Numbered from the stretch's first letter, positions 34,562-49,400 are shown. The stretch: 64,000 bases of DNA from Euonymus europaeus (GCA_963580455.1 OY756969.1:10059501-10123500); one strand, 5' to 3'. Notes: generated by a model not told the origin, from the letters alone. Made by a program: numbers and translations.

Positions 34562-37500
34562 GGTTTGTCAATTTATGATACAAAGTTGGGGTTTTGGCAT
34601 TGAAATAATCAATGAAGCTTATACTCATAAAATTTTACATATGAGAACAATAAAAAGTGTACACCGAGCAACTTCGATAGTTCGGAATTGCTCAACTCTC
34701 TCTTTGGAGGAGCTTTTAACGGTTTTTTCCATTTGTCATACAAAGTTGGGATTTTTTCGTCGAAATAACCTAGGAAGCTTATACTCGTAAAATTTGAAAG
34801 AGGAGAACAATAAAAAGTGTACACCGAGCAACTTTGATGGTCCGAAATTTCTCAACTCTCTTTACGGAGGAGCTTTTAACGATTTTGTCCATTTGTCATA
34901 AAGTTGGTGTTTTGGCATCGAAATAGTTTCAGAAGCTTATTCTCGTAAAATTTGACATAGAAGAATAAAAAAATTATACACCGAGCAACTTTGATGGTAC
35001 GAAATTGCTCAACTCTCTCGATGGAGATCTTTTTTATGGTTTTGCCCAATTTAGAACGAAATTTGTTCTCTTGACATCAAACCAATCTGCGAAGAGAATA
35101 GTAGTAAATGTGGACAGAAAGAAATATTACAAAGTACATACCTATCAATGTTGATGATTCGAAATTACTCAATTTTATCCATGGAGGAGCCTTTAACGGT
35201 TTTGTCAATTTATGATACAAAGTTGGGGTTTTGCCATCGAAATAATCTATGGAGCTTATACTCATAAAATTTGACATATGAGAACAGTAAAAAGTGTACA
35301 CCAAGCAATTTTGATGGTTCGGAATTGCTCAACTCTCTCTTTCGACGAGCTTTTAACGGTTTTGTCCATTTGTCAAAGAAAGTTGGTGTTTTGACATCGA
35401 AATCATCTCAGAAGCTTAGACGTAAAATTTGACATAGAAGAACAATAAAAAGTGTACACCGAGCAACTTTGGTGGTTCGAAATTGCTCAACTCTCTCTAT
35501 GGAGGAGCTTTTAACGATTTTGTCCATTTATCATAGAAAGTTGTTGTTTTGTCATCGAAATAATCTCAGAAGCTTATACTCATAAAATTTGACATAGAAG
35601 AACAATAAAAGGTGTACACCAAGCAACGTTGGTGGTCCAAAATTGCTCAACACTCTCGATGGAGATATTTTTTATGGTTTTGCCCAATTAAGAACAAAAT
35701 TTGTTCTCTTGAAAAAAAAACAACCTACGAAGAGAATACTAGTAAATTTTGACAAAATGAAACAATAAAAAGTGCATACCTATCAACATTGTTGCTATGG
35801 AATCACTCAATTCTATCCATGGAGGAGCCTTTAACGACTTTGTCCATTTCTGATACAAAGTTAGGGTTTCGGCATCGAAATAATCTATGCAGCTTATACT
35901 CGTAAAATTTTACATAAGAAAACAATAAAAAGTGTACGCCGAGCAACTTTGATGGTTCAGAGTTGTTCAACTTTGATGGTTCAGAGTTGCCTATTTGTCG
36001 TAGAAAGTTGTTGTTTTGGCATGAAAATAATGTAGGAATTTTATACTCATAAAATTTGATATAGAAGAACAATAAAAAGTGTACACCGACCAACTTTGAT
36101 GGTTCGGAATTGTACAACTCTCTCTTTGGAGGAGTTTTTAACGGTTTTGTCCATTTGTTATAAAAAGTAGGGATTTTGGCATCGAAATAATCTCGGAAGC
36201 TTATACTCGTAACATTTGACATAGAAGAACAATAAAAAGTGTACACCTAGCAACTTTGATCTTCCGAAATTGCTCAACTCTCTCGATGGAGGTGTTTTTT
36301 TTATGGTTTTACCAATTTAGAACAAAATTTGTTCTCTTGACAACAAAACAATCTACGAAATGAATACTAGTAAATTGGGACATAAAGAAACAATAAAAAG
36401 TGCATATCCATCAACTTTGACGAGGCGGAATTACTCAACTCTATCTATGGAGGAGCTTTTAACTGTTTTGTCAATTTGTAATACAAAGTTGGGGTTTTGG
36501 CATCGAAATAATCTACGGAGCTTATACTCGTAAAATTTGACATAGGAGACAAATAGAAAGTGTACATCGAGCAACTTTGATATTCCAAAATTGCTCAACT
36601 ATCTCTATGGAGGAGCTTTTAACGGTTTTGTCCATTTGTTATAGAAAGTTGTTGTTTTGACATCAAAATAATCTAGCAAGCATATACTCGTAAAATTTGA
36701 CATAGAAGAGCAATAAAAATTATACACCGAGCAACTTTGATGATTCAAAATTGCTTAACTATCTCGATGGAGGTGTTTTTAATAGTTTTGTCTAATTTAG
36801 AACGAAATTTATTCTCTTGAAAACAAAATAATCTACGAAGCAAATACTAGTAAATTTGGACGTACAGAAACAATAAAAAGTGTATACCTATCAACTTTGA
36901 TGGTTTGTAATTACTCAATTCTATCCATGTAGGAGCCTTTAAAGATTTTGTGCATTTGTGATGCCAAGTTGGGTTTATGGCATCGAAATAATCTATGGAG
37001 CTTATACTCCTAAAATTTGACATTAGAGAACAATAAAAAGTGTAGACCGAGCAACTTTGACGGTTCAAAATTGCTCAACTCTCTATGGATGAGCATTTAA
37101 CGGTTTTGTCCATTTTGTCATAGAAAGGTTTTGTTTTGGCGTCGAAATAATCTAGGACACTTATACTCGTAAAATTTGACATTGAAGAACAATAAAAAGT
37201 GTACACCGAGCAACCTTGATAGTCCAAAATTGCCCAACTCTCTCGACAGAGTTGCTTTGATCGATTTTCTCCAATTAAGAATGAAATTTGTTTTCCAGAC
37301 AACAAAACAATCTACGAAGCGAATACTAGTAAATTTGGACATAAAGAAACAATAAAAAGTGAATACCCATTAACTTTGATGGTTCGAAATAACTTAATTC
37401 TATCCATGGAGGAGCTTTTAACGGTTTTGTTCATTTATGATACAAAGTTGGGGTTTTGGCATGGAAATAATCTATGGATATTATACTGATAAAATTTAAC

Positions 37501-39224
37501 ATATGAGAACAATAAAAAGTGTACGCCGAGCAACTTTGATGGTTTGAAATTGCTCAACTCTCTCTATGGAGGAGCTCTTAACGGTTTTCTCCATTTGTCA
37601 TAGAAAGTTGGTGTTTTGGCATCGAAATAATCTCAGAAGCTTATACTCGTAAGATTTGACATAGAAGAACAATAAAAAGTGTACACCAAGCAACTTTGAT
37701 ATTCAAAAATTACTCAACTCTCTCGACAGAGGTGCTTTGATCGATTTTCTCCAATTAAGAAGGAAATTTGTTCTCTTGACAACAAAACAATGTACGAAGT
37801 GAATACTTGTAAATTTAGACATAAAAAACAATAAAAAGTGAATAACTATCAACTTTGAAAGTTCGGAATTACTCAATTATATCCATGGAGGAGCCTTTAA
37901 TGGTTTTGTTCATTTAAGATACAAAGTTGGGTTTTGACAACGTAATAATCTATGGAGCTTATACTCATGAAATCAGACACATGAAAACAATAAAAAGTGT
38001 ACACCGAGCAACATTGATGATTCGGAATTGCTCAACTCTCTCTATGGAGGAGCTTTTAAATGTTTTGTCCCTTTGTCATAGAAAGTTGGTGTTTTGGCAT
38101 CGAAATAATCTAGGAAGCTTATACTCGTAAAATTTGACATAGAAGAACAATAAAAAGTGTACACCGAGTAACTTTGATAGTCCGAAATTGCTCAACTCTC
38201 TCTATGGAGAAGCTTTTAACGATTTTGTCCATTTGTCGTAGAAAGTTAGTGTTTTGGCATCGAAATAATATCAAAAGCTTATACTCGTGAAATTTGAAAT
38301 AGAAGAACAATAAAAAGTGTACACCGAGTAACTTTGATGGTCCGGAATTGCTCAACACTCTCGACGGAGGTGTTTTTAATGGTTTTGCCCAATTTAGAAC
38401 GAAATTTGTTCTCTAGACAACAAAACAATCTACAAATCGAATACTAGTAAATATGGACATAAAGAAATAATAGAGAGTGTATGCCTATCAACTTTCATGA
38501 TTCAGAATTACTCATTCTATCCATGGAGGAGCCTTTAACGGTTTTGTCCATTTGTGATACAAAGTTGGGGTTTTGGCATGGAAATAGTCTATGGAGCTTA
38601 TTCTCATAAAATTTGACATAAGAGAACAATATAAAGTATACACCGAGCAACTTTGATGGTTCGAAATTGCTCAACTCTCTTTATGGAGGGGCTTTTAACG
38701 GTTTTGTCCATTTGTCATAGAAAGTTGGTGTTTTGGCATCGAAATAATCTAGGAAGCTTATACTCATAAAATTTTACATAGAAGAATAATAAAAGTGTAC
38801 ACCGAGCAACTTTAATGGTCTGAAATTGCTCGACTCTCTCGATGGAGATATTTTTTATGGTTTTGACCAATTTAGAATGAAATTTGTTCACTTGACAACA
38901 AAACAATCTACAAAGAGAATACTAGTAAATGCGGACAAAAATAAATAATACAAAGTGCATACCTATCAATGTTGATGATTCGTAATTACTCAATTCTATC
39001 CATAAAGGAGCCTTTAACGATTTTGTTAATTTGTGATACAAAGTTGGGGTTTTGCCATCGAAATAATCTATGGAGCTTATACTCATAAAATTTGACATAT
39101 GAGAACAATAAAAAGTGTACACCAAGCAACTTTGATAGTTTGGAATTGCTCAACTCTTTTTTTGTAGGAGCTTTTAATGGTTTTGTCCATTTGTCAAAGA
39201 AAGTTGGTGTTTTGGCATCGAAAT
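34562..39224. repeat. 160-bp satellite array, fourth block
   Basis: A, B and C monomers as elsewhere. Irregularities include a truncated monomer with a short duplication of CAACTTTGATGGTTCAGAG (35945-35990). A marked B-C variant (TTTCATGATTCAGAATTAC at 38492) is shared with the long higher-order repeats to the right. The block ends at the solo LTR within ATCGAAAT. No gene seen. Confidence 0.94.
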
Positions 39225-41361
39225 TGTGAAACCCAGACCCAAAAATTTAAGTTTGAGTCGAATTACAGATGATCCGTGAGGTACGAAATCATGGAAAAAT
39301 GGTTTTGAGCTAGGTTCGGTAAATGGGCCATAACTTTTTGTATACATGTCCGTTTCGGGCCCATAATATATCAAATCGAAGGTTGGACCAATATTGAAAA
39401 AGATAGTTCTATGAAAAGTAATCTGTCCGGATGGATAAAATGGCCGTCCGGACGGATATGCCTAGAGTGGAGGCAGCGTGTTGCGGGAACAGTGAAGCGT
39501 CCGGAAGGCCACTTAAGGTGTCCGGACAGCTATCGGGAAATTAGTTTTTAAGCCCAGTTTTAGACATTTCAGCCATACCACACTTGGAGAAAACCCGACT
39601 AGAGAGAGAAAGAGAGAGAAAAGAAGAGAGTGAAGGAGCTTTTGGTTAGGTTTTGGCTTGGAGATTGAAGATTAGTGACCATTGAAGCTTGGCAAGGAAG
39701 ATTCAAGGTTGATTTGCGTGATTTGGTAAGTTTTTCATAGTTTTTGTAAATTCTAGGTTTTTCTAGATTTGTTAGATTCTTGAAGAGTTGAGTTATATGC
39801 TTTAGATATGTTGTTTATAGGTTGATTTAGAACATATATGTAGATTGATTTCTGAGTTGGAGTTGATTTGAGCTTGGATTGAGATTGGAGATTTTTGGAG
39901 GAAATTTTAGAGAGAGAAAGTAGGTAATTTCGAATTCGTTGATTTAATTGATGTTTATATGAATTGTGGTTGATATATTGATGCGTGTGAGGGTTCGGTT
40001 TCACCACATTGTATGTTTGGGCAAACCGGAACCCTAGGCACGAAATTTGGGGATTTGTGGTAAATTGCTCGACACGAGGTAGGGGATTTCCAACCATGTT
40101 TTCTATCGTTCGTTTTGATATTTTAAAGAGCTTTTCGATTTCTCATTAGTCGTTCTATTTGTGTTTCCACCTTAATTGCTTCTAAGGGGAAACGAGCCTT
40201 CTTGTGAAATGTTGTTAATTCTTGATATTGCATGACCGAATATGTGTGTTCCATCACCTATGAGCACGATGTAATTTGCCTTTCATGCATCATGGTAGTT
40301 ATGTATATATATATATATGTAGGTTGTTCATATATATATCTTTTCGGCATGTCATGACGTTAATGCATTAGAGTTGCATTGGGGACCGGGTATGGACTCG
40401 GGACTCCTTAGGATTCTTGAAAGCTACTTGGAAGGATGACGAGATGAAGAGAGTTACCACTGAGCCAAGTGAACTCCAAGTAGGATAACGCACTAGAGGT
40501 ATGGTTCATGAGGGACTTTGCCTGGAGTGGTGCGGGCGTGATAGGATCACGCAACCGGGTAATCCAAGAGCGTTTGTTGTTGGGGAGCTTGCTCCTATTC
40601 AATAGTCATGGTTAGCGACCATGATATTGATGAGTTGATTTGGTGAGCTTGCTCACGTTCGATATTACATGGAACGAGCCATGGTATCGATGAGGTTTGC
40701 TCATGAGGGGATTGCCCGGACCGATGTTTTATGTGATTGTTGAGTATACGTGCATGTGGTAGTTTTCATATTGTTGCATAACCTACTGTTTCAGATTCGG
40801 CCATTATACTCTACATACTCTAAACCCTACTGAGCTTCTTGCTCACCCTCTACTTTCATTCCTTCCCACATGTGATACTGGTACAGGTACAGGTACTAGT
40901 GGAGCGGATCAGTGAGAGCGGGATGTGACATGGATGGCCCTGGGTAGGATGTGGGTGCTAGGGAGATACTCTAAGCACGTATTTTGTATATGATGTTTAT
41001 TCATGATATTCTTATAACCATTTGGCACTAGAGGGTGTATGCATGATGTATGCGGAGATGTTTTTATGGTTATATGATATTGTGAATTGGTTGATTTGAT
41101 TATTATTATCAGTTTGTGCATGCTGGTAGTGGATGGCCTGAGGCCCCTAGGATCAGGATTGCATGTGATTGAGGCCTGAGGCCTGGCTAGGTTGCTAGTG
41201 TGATGGATTGATGATTTTTCTGCTGCGCGTTTCTAATGCAGGCGGGGACTCTCCGATATACGGGGAGATACCGCCGGATTTTCGGTTTGCCAGATGATCG
41301 CACTAGTGGCCTAGGACTGTGCCGGAGGGCACCCATGGCGTGCTCGGACCGGGGCGTCACA
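39225..41361 (+). mobile_element. Solo LTR of a gypsy element (2137 bp)
   Basis: It begins TGTGAAACCCAGACCC and ends GACCGGGGCGTCACA, with no internal region. It carries the shared blocks in plus orientation: GGGCCATAACTTTT, CGTTTCGGGCCCATAATATATC, AATTGCTCGACACGAGGTAGG, CCCTACTGAGCTTCTTGCTC (about 40826-40845) and ATACGGGGAGATACCGCCGG. The left flank ends in GAAAT and the right flank begins AAAT, giving a 4-5-bp duplication. The satellite phase (ATCGAAATAATCTC) is continuous across it. It is opposite in strand to the other LTRs here. Confidence 0.9.
39426..39526. repeat. TCCGGA repeat module inside the solo LTR
   Basis: Four TCCGGA palindromes, at 39426, 39447, 39500 and 39521, mostly inside GTCCGGA contexts. 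They lie just upstream of the AG-rich tract (39600-39635). This is the relative position at which the other LTR families carry CAGCGCT or GGCGCC modules. Confidence 0.75.
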
Positions 41362-43169
41362 AAATAATCTCAGAAGCTTATACTCGTAAAATTTGACCTA
41401 GAAGAACAATAAAAAGTGTACACCGAGCAACTTTGATGGTTCGGAATTGCTTAACTCTCTCTATGGAGGAGCTTTTAACGATTTTGTCCATTTGTCATAG
41501 AAAGTTGTTGTTTTGGCATCGAAATAATCTCAGAAGCTTATACTCGTAAAATTTGGCATAGAAGAACAATAAAAAGTGTACGCCGAGCAACTTTGATGGT
41601 TTGAAATTTCTCAACTCTTTCTACGGAGGAGATTTTAACGGTTTTGTCCATTTGTCATAGAAAGTTGTTGTTTTAGCATCGAAATAATCTCACAAGATTA
41701 TACTCGTAAAATTTGACATAGAAGAACAATAAAAAGTCTACACCGAGCAACCTTGATGGTCCGAAATTGCTCAACTCTTTCTATAGACTACGTTTTAACG
41801 GTTTTGTCCATTTGTTATAGAAAGTTGGTGTTTTGGCATCGAAATAATCTCAGAAGCTTATACTCGTAAGAGTTGACATAGAAGAACAATAAAAAGTGTA
41901 CACCAAGCAACTTTGATATTCCAAAATTGCTCAACTCTCTCGACAGAGGTGCTTTAATCGGTTTTCTCCAATTAAGAAGGAAATTTGTTCTCTTGACCAC
42001 AAAACAATCTACGAAGTGAATACTAGTAAATTTATCCATAAAGAAACAATAAAAAGTGCATAAATAAACTTTGAAAGTTCAGAATTACTCAATTCTATCC
42101 ATGGAGGAGCCTTTAACGGTTTGTACATTTATGATTAAAAGGTGGCGTTTTGACATCGAAATAATCTATAAAGCTTATACTCATGAAATTTGACACATGA
42201 GTACAATAAAAAGTGTACACCGAGTAACATTGATGATTCGGAATTGCTTAACTCTCTCTGTGGAGTAGCTTTTAATGATTTTGTCCATTTTTCATAGAAA
42301 GTTGAGATTTTGGCATCGAAATAATCTAGCAAGCTTATACTCGTAAAGTTTTAGATAGAAGAACAATAAAAAGTGTACATCGAGCAACTTTGATGGTCTG
42401 AAATTGCTCAATTCTCTCTATGGAGGAGCTTTTAACGCTTTTGTCCATTTTTCATAGAAAGTTGGTATTTTAGCATCGAAATAATCTCAGAAGCTTATGC
42501 TCATAAAAGTTGACATAGAAGAACAATGAAAAGTATACACCAAGCAACTTTGATGGTCCGAAATTGCTCATCTCTCTCTATGGAGGAGCTCTTAATGGTT
42601 TTCTTCATTTGTCATAGAAATTTGGTGTTTCGGCATCGAAATAATCTTAGAAGCTTATACTCGTAAAATTTGACATTGAAGAACAATAAAAAATGTACGC
42701 CGAGCAACTTTCATGGTCCGAAATTTCTCAACTCTCTCGATGGATGTGTTTTTAATGGTTTTGCCCAATTTAGAAAGAAATTTGTTCTCTTGACTACAAA
42801 ACAATCTACGAAGCGAATACTAGTAAATGTGGGCATAAAGAAACAATAAAAGTGTATGCCTATCAACTTTGATGATTCGGAATTACTCAATTATATCCAT
42901 GGAGGAGCTTTTAACTGTTTTGTCTATTTGTGATAAAAAGTTGGGGTTTTGGCATCGAAATAATCTATGGAGCTTATACTCGTAAAATCTGAAATAAGAT
43001 AACAATATAGAGTGTAGACCGAGCAATTTTGTTGGTTCGAAATTGATCAACTCTCTCTATGGAGGAGCTTTTAAATGTTCTGTCCCTTTGTCATAGAAAG
43101 TTGGTGTTTTGGAATCGAAATAATCTAGGAAGCTATACTCATAAAATTTGACATAGAAGAACAATAAAA

Positions 43170-46100
43170 AGTGTACACCGAGCAACTTTGATGGTCCGGA
43201 ATTGCTCAACACTCTCGATGGAGGTGTTTTTAATGGTTTTGCCCAATTTAGAGCGAAATTTGTTCTCTAGACAACAAAACAATCTACGAATCGAATACTA
43301 GTAAATCTGGACATAAAGAAATAATAGGGAGTGTATGCCTATCAACTTTCATGATTCAGAATTGCTCATTCTATCCATGGAGGAGCCTTTAACGGTTTTG
43401 TCCATTTGTGATACAAAGTTAGGGGTTTGGCATGGAAATAGTCTATGGAGCTTATTCTCATAAAATTTGACATAAGAGAACAATATAAAGTGTACACCGA
43501 GTGCTTTTAACGGTTTTGTCCATTAGTCAGAGAAAGTTCGTGTTTTGTCATCGAAATAATCTAGGAAGCTTATACTCGTAAAATTTTACATAGAAGAATA
43601 ATAAAAGTGTACACCGAGGAACTTTGATAGTCCGAAATTGCTCAACTCTCTCGATGGAGATATTTTTATGGTTTTGACCAATTTAGAACGAAATTTGTTC
43701 ACTTGACAACAAAACAATCTTCAAAGAGAATACTAGTAAATGTGGAAAAAAGAAATAATACAAAGTGCATACCTATCAAAATTGATTATTCGTAATTACT
43801 CACATTTATCCATAGAGGAGCCTTTAACGGTTTTGTCAATTTGTGATACAAAGTTGGGGTTTTCCTTCGAAATAATCTATGGAGCTTATACTCATAAAAT
43901 TTGACATATGAGAACAATAAAAAGTGTACACCCAAAAACTTTGATAGTTTGGAATCGCTCAACTATCTTTTTGGAGAAGCTTTTAACGGTTTTGTCCATT
44001 TGTCAAAGAAAGTTGGTGTTTTGGCATCGAAATAATCTTAGAACTTATACTCGTAAAATTTGACATAGAAAAACAATAAAAAGTGTACACAGAGCAACTT
44101 TGATGGTTCAGAATTGCTCCACTCTCTCTATAGAGGAGCTTTTAACGGCTTTGTCCATTTGTCATAGAAAGTTATTGTTTTGGCAACGAAATAATCTTAG
44201 AAGCTTATACTCGTAAAATTTGACATAAAAGAACAATAAAAAGTGTACGCCTAGAAACTTTGATGGTTCGAAATTGCTCAACTCACTCTATGGTGGAGCT
44301 TTTAACGGTTTTGTCCATTTGTCATAGAAAGTTGTTATTTTGGCATCGAAATAATCTCAGAAGCATATATTCGTAAAATTTGACATAGAAAAACAATAAA
44401 AAGTGTACACCAAGCATCTTTGGTGGTCCGAAATTGCTCAACTCTCTCGATTGAGATATTTTTTAAGGTCTTGCCCAATTTAGAACGAAATTTGTTCCCT
44501 TGACAACAAAACAACATACGAAGAGAATACTAGTAAATCCGGACAGAAAGAAATAATACAAAGTGCATACCTATCAATGTTGATGATTCGGAATTACTCA
44601 ATTCTATCCATGGAGGAGTCTTTAACGGTTTTGTCAATTTGTGATACAAATTTAGGGTTTTGCCATCGAAATAATCTATCGAGCTTATACTCATAAAATT
44701 TGACATATGAGAACAATAAAAAGTGTACACCGAGCAACCTTGATGGTTTGGAATTGCTCAACTCTCTTTTCGGAGGAGCTTTTAACGGTTTTGTCCATTT
44801 GTCAAAGAAAGTTCGTGTTTTGGCATTGAAATAATCTCAGAAGCTTATACTCGTAAAATTTGATATAGAAGAACAATAAAAAGTGTACACCGAGCAACTT
44901 TGATGGTTCGGAATTGCTCAACTCTCTCTATGGAGGAGCTTTTAACGGTTTTGTCCATTTGTCATAGAAAGTTGTTGTTTTGGCATCGAAATAATCTCAG
45001 AAGCTTATACTTGTAAAATTTGGCATAGAAGAACAATAAAAAGTGTACGCTGAGCAACATTGATGGTTTGAAATTTCTCAACTCTCTCTACAGAGGAGTT
45101 TTTAACGGTTTTGTCCATTTGTCATAGAAAGTTGTTGTTTTGGTATCGAAATAATCTCACAAGCTTATACTCGTAAAATTTGACATAGAAGAACAATAAA
45201 AAGTGTACACCGAGCAACCTTGATGATCCGAAATTTCCCAACTCTCTCGACAGAGGTGCTTTAATCGGTTTTCTCCATTTAAGAAGGAAATTTATTCTCT
45301 TGACAATAAAACAATCTACGAAGTGAATACTAGTAAATTTATACATAAAGAAACAATAAAAAGTGCATAACTATTAACTTTGAAAGTTTGGAATTACTCA
45401 ATTCTATCCATGGAGGAGCCTTTAATGGTTTGTCCATTTATCATACAAAGTTGGGGTTTTGACATCGAAATAATCTATGAAGCTTATACTCATGAAATTT
45501 GACACATGAAAACAATAAAAAGTGTACACCGAGCAACATTGATGATTCGGAATTGCTCAACTCTCTCTGTGGAGTAGCTTTTAATGATGTTGTCCATTTG
45601 TCATAGAAAGTTGGGATTTTGGCATGGAAATAATCTAGCAAGCTTATACTCTTAAAGTTGACGTATAAGAACAATAAAAAGTGTACACCGAGCAACTTTG
45701 ATGGTCCGAAATTGCTAATCTCTCTCTATGTAGGAGCTCTTAACGGTTTTCTCCATTTGTCATAGAAAGTTGGTGTTTTGGCATCGAAATAATCTCAGAA
45801 GCTTATACTCGTAAAATTTGACATAGAAGAACGATAAAAAATGTACGCCGAGCAACTTTCATGGTCCGAAAGTCCCCAACTCTCTCGATGGATGTGTTTT
45901 TAATGGATTTGCCCAATTTAGAAAGAAATTTGTTCTCTTGACAACAAAACAATCTACGAAGCGAATACTAGTAAATGTGGGCTAAAAGAAACAATAAAAA
46001 CTGTATGACTATAAACTTTGATGATTCGGAATTACTCAATTATATCCATGGAGGAGCTTTTAACTATTTTGTCCATTTGTGATAAAAAAAGTTAGGGTTT

Positions 46101-46481
46101 TGGCATCGAAATAATCTATGCAACTTATACTCGTAAAATTTGAAATAAGATAACAATATAGAGTGTACACCGAGCAATTTTGGTGGTTCGAAATTGCTCA
46201 ACTCTCTCTATGGAGGAGCTTTTAAACGTTTTGTCCCTTTCTCATAGAAAGTTGGTGTTTTGGCATCGAAATAATCTTGGAAGCTTATACTCATAAAATT
46301 TGACATAGAAGAACAATAAAAAGTGTACACCGAGTAACTTTGATAGTACGAAATTGCTCAACTCTCTCTATGGAGAAGCTTTTAACGATTTTGTCCATTT
46401 GTCATAGAAAGTTGGTGTTTTGGCATCGAAATAATCTCAAAAGCTTATACTCGTGAAATTTGACGTAGAAGAACAATAAAA
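43170..46481. repeat. 3312-bp higher-order repeat, copy 1
   Basis: About 21 monomers. Every landmark checked recurs exactly 3312 bp later, including a distinctive monomer lacking ~44 bp (GAGTGCTTTTAACGG at 43499, again at 46811 and 50123). Only scattered single-base differences from copies 2 and 3 were noticed. The left boundary is approximate: identity fades leftward near 43170. Confidence 0.88.
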
Positions 46482-49400
46482 GGTGTACACCGAGCAACTT
46501 TGATGGTCCGGAATTGCTCAACACTCTCGATGGAGGTGTTTTTAATGGTTTTGCCCAATTTAGAGCGAAATTTGTTCTCTAGACAACAAAACAATCTACG
46601 AATCGAATACTAGTAAATCTGGACATAAAGAAATAATTGGGAGTGTATGCCTATCAACTTTCATGATTCAGAATTGCTCATTCTATCCATGGAGGAGCCT
46701 TTAACGGTTTTGTCCTTTTGTGATACAAAGTTAGGGGTTTGGCATGGAAATAGTCTATGGAGCTTATTCTCATAAAATTTGACATAAGAGAACAATATAA
46801 AGTGTACACCGAGTGCTTTTAACGGTTTTGTCCATTAGTCAGAGAAAGTTCGTGTTTTGTCATCGAAATAATCTAGGAAGCTTATACTCGTAAAATTTTA
46901 CATAGAAGAATAATAAAAGTGTACACCGAGGAACTTTGATAGTCCGAAATTGCTCAACTCTCTCGATGGAGATATTTTTATGGTTTTGACCAATTTAGAA
47001 CGAAATTTGTTCACTTGACAACAAAACAATCTTCAAAGAGAATACTAGTAAATGTGGAAAAAAGAAATAATACAAAGTGCATACCTATCAAAATTGATTA
47101 TTCGTAATTACTCACATTTATCCATAGAGGAGCCTTTAACGGTTTTGTCAATTTGTGATACAAAGTTGGGGTTTTCCTTCGAAATAATCTATGGAGCTTA
47201 TACTCATAAAATTTGACATATGAGAACAATAAAAAGTGTACACCCAAAAACTTTGATAGTTTGGAATCGCTCAACTATCTTTTTGGAGAAGCTTTTAACG
47301 GTTTTGTCCATTTGTCAAAGAAAGTTGGTGTTTTGGCATCGAAATAATCTTAGAACTTATACTCGTAAAATTTGACATAGAAAAACAATAAAAAGTGTAC
47401 ACAGAGCAACTTTGATGGTTCAGAATTGCTCCACTCTCTCTATAGAGGAGCTTTTAACGGCTTTGTCCATTTGTCATAGAAAGTTATTGTTTTGGCAACG
47501 AAATAATCTTAGAAGCTTATACTCGTAAAATTTGACATAAAAGAACAATAAAAAGTGTACGCCTAGAAACTTTGATGGTTCGAAATTGCTCAACTCACTC
47601 TATGGTGGAGCTTTTAACGGTTTTGTCCATTTGTCATAGAGAGTTGTTATTTTGGCATCGAAATAATCTCAGAAGCATATATTCGTAAAATTTGACATAG
47701 AAAAACAATAAAAAGTGTACACCAAGCATCTTTGGTGGTCCGAAATTGCTCAACTCTCTCGATTGAGATATTTTTTAAGGTCTTGCCCAATTTAGAACGA
47801 AATTTGTTCCCTTGACAACAAAACAACATACGAAGAGAATACTAGTAAATCCGGACAGAAAGAAATAATACAAAGTGCATACCTATCAATGTTGATGATT
47901 CGGAATTACTCAATTCTATCCATGGAGGAGTCTTTAACGGTTTTGTCAATTTGTGATACAAATTTAGGGTTTTGCCATCGAAATAATCTATCGAGCTTAT
48001 ACTCATAAAATTTGACATATGAGAACAATAAAAAGTGTACACCGAGCAACCTTGATGGTTTGGAATTGCTCAACTCTCTTTTCGGAGGAGCTTTTAACGG
48101 TTTTGTCCATTTGTCAAAGAAAGTTCGTGTTTTGGCATTGAAATAATCTCAGAAGCTTATACTCGTAAAATTTGTTATAGAAGAACAATAAAAAGTGTAC
48201 ACCGAGCAACTTTGATGGTTCGGAATTGCTCAACTCTCTCTATGGAGGAGCTTTTAACGGTTTTGTCCATTTGTCATAGAAAGTTGTTGTTTTGGCATCG
48301 AAATAATCTCAGAAGCTTATACTTGTAAAATTTGGCATAGAAGAACAATAAAAAGTGTACGCTGAGCAACATTGATGGTTTGAAATTTCTCAACTCTCTC
48401 TACAGAGGAGTTTTTAACGGTTTTGTCCATTTGTCATAGAAAGTTGTTGTTTTGGTATCGAAATAATCTCACAAGCTTATACTCGTAAAATTTGACATAG
48501 AAGAACAATAAAAAGTGTACACCGAGCAACCTTGATGATCCGAAATTTCCCAACTCTCTCGACAGAGGTGCTTTAATCGGTTTTCTCCATTTAAGAAGGA
48601 AATTTATTCTCTTGACAATAAAACAATCTACGAAGTGAATACTAGTAAATTTATACATAAAGAAACAATAAAAAGTGCATAACTATTAACTTTGAAAGTT
48701 TGGAATTACTCAATTCTATCCATGGAGGAGCCTTTAATGGTTTGTCCATTTATCATACAAAGTTGGGGTTTTGACATCGAAATAATCTATGAAGCTTATA
48801 CTCATGAAATTTGACACATGAAAACAATAAAAAGTGTACACCGAGCAACATTGATGATTCGGAATTGCTCAACTCTCTCTGTGGAGTAGCTTTTAATGAT
48901 GCTGTCCATTTGTCATAGAAAGTTGGGATTTTGGCATGGAAATAATCTAGCAAGCTTATACTCTTAAAGTTGACGTATAAGAACAATAAAAAGTGTACAC
49001 CGAGCAACTTTGATGGTCCGAAATTGCTAATCTCTCTCTATGTAGGAGCTCTTAACGGTTTTCTCCATTTGTCATAGAAAGTTGGTGTTTTGGCATCGAA
49101 ATAATCTCAGAAGCTTATACTCGTAAAATTTGACATAGAAGAACGATAAAAAATGTACGCCGAGCAACTTTCATGGTCCGAAAGTCCCCAACTCTCTCGA
49201 TGGATGTGTTTTTAATGGATTTGCCCAATTTAGAAAGAAATTTGTTCTCTTGACAACAAAACAATCTACGAAGCGAATACTAGTAAATGTGGGCTAAAAG
49301 AAACAATAAAAACTGTATGACTATAAACTTTGATGATTCGGAATTACTCAATTATATCCATGGAGGAGCTTTTAACTATTTTGTCCATTTGTGATAAAAA

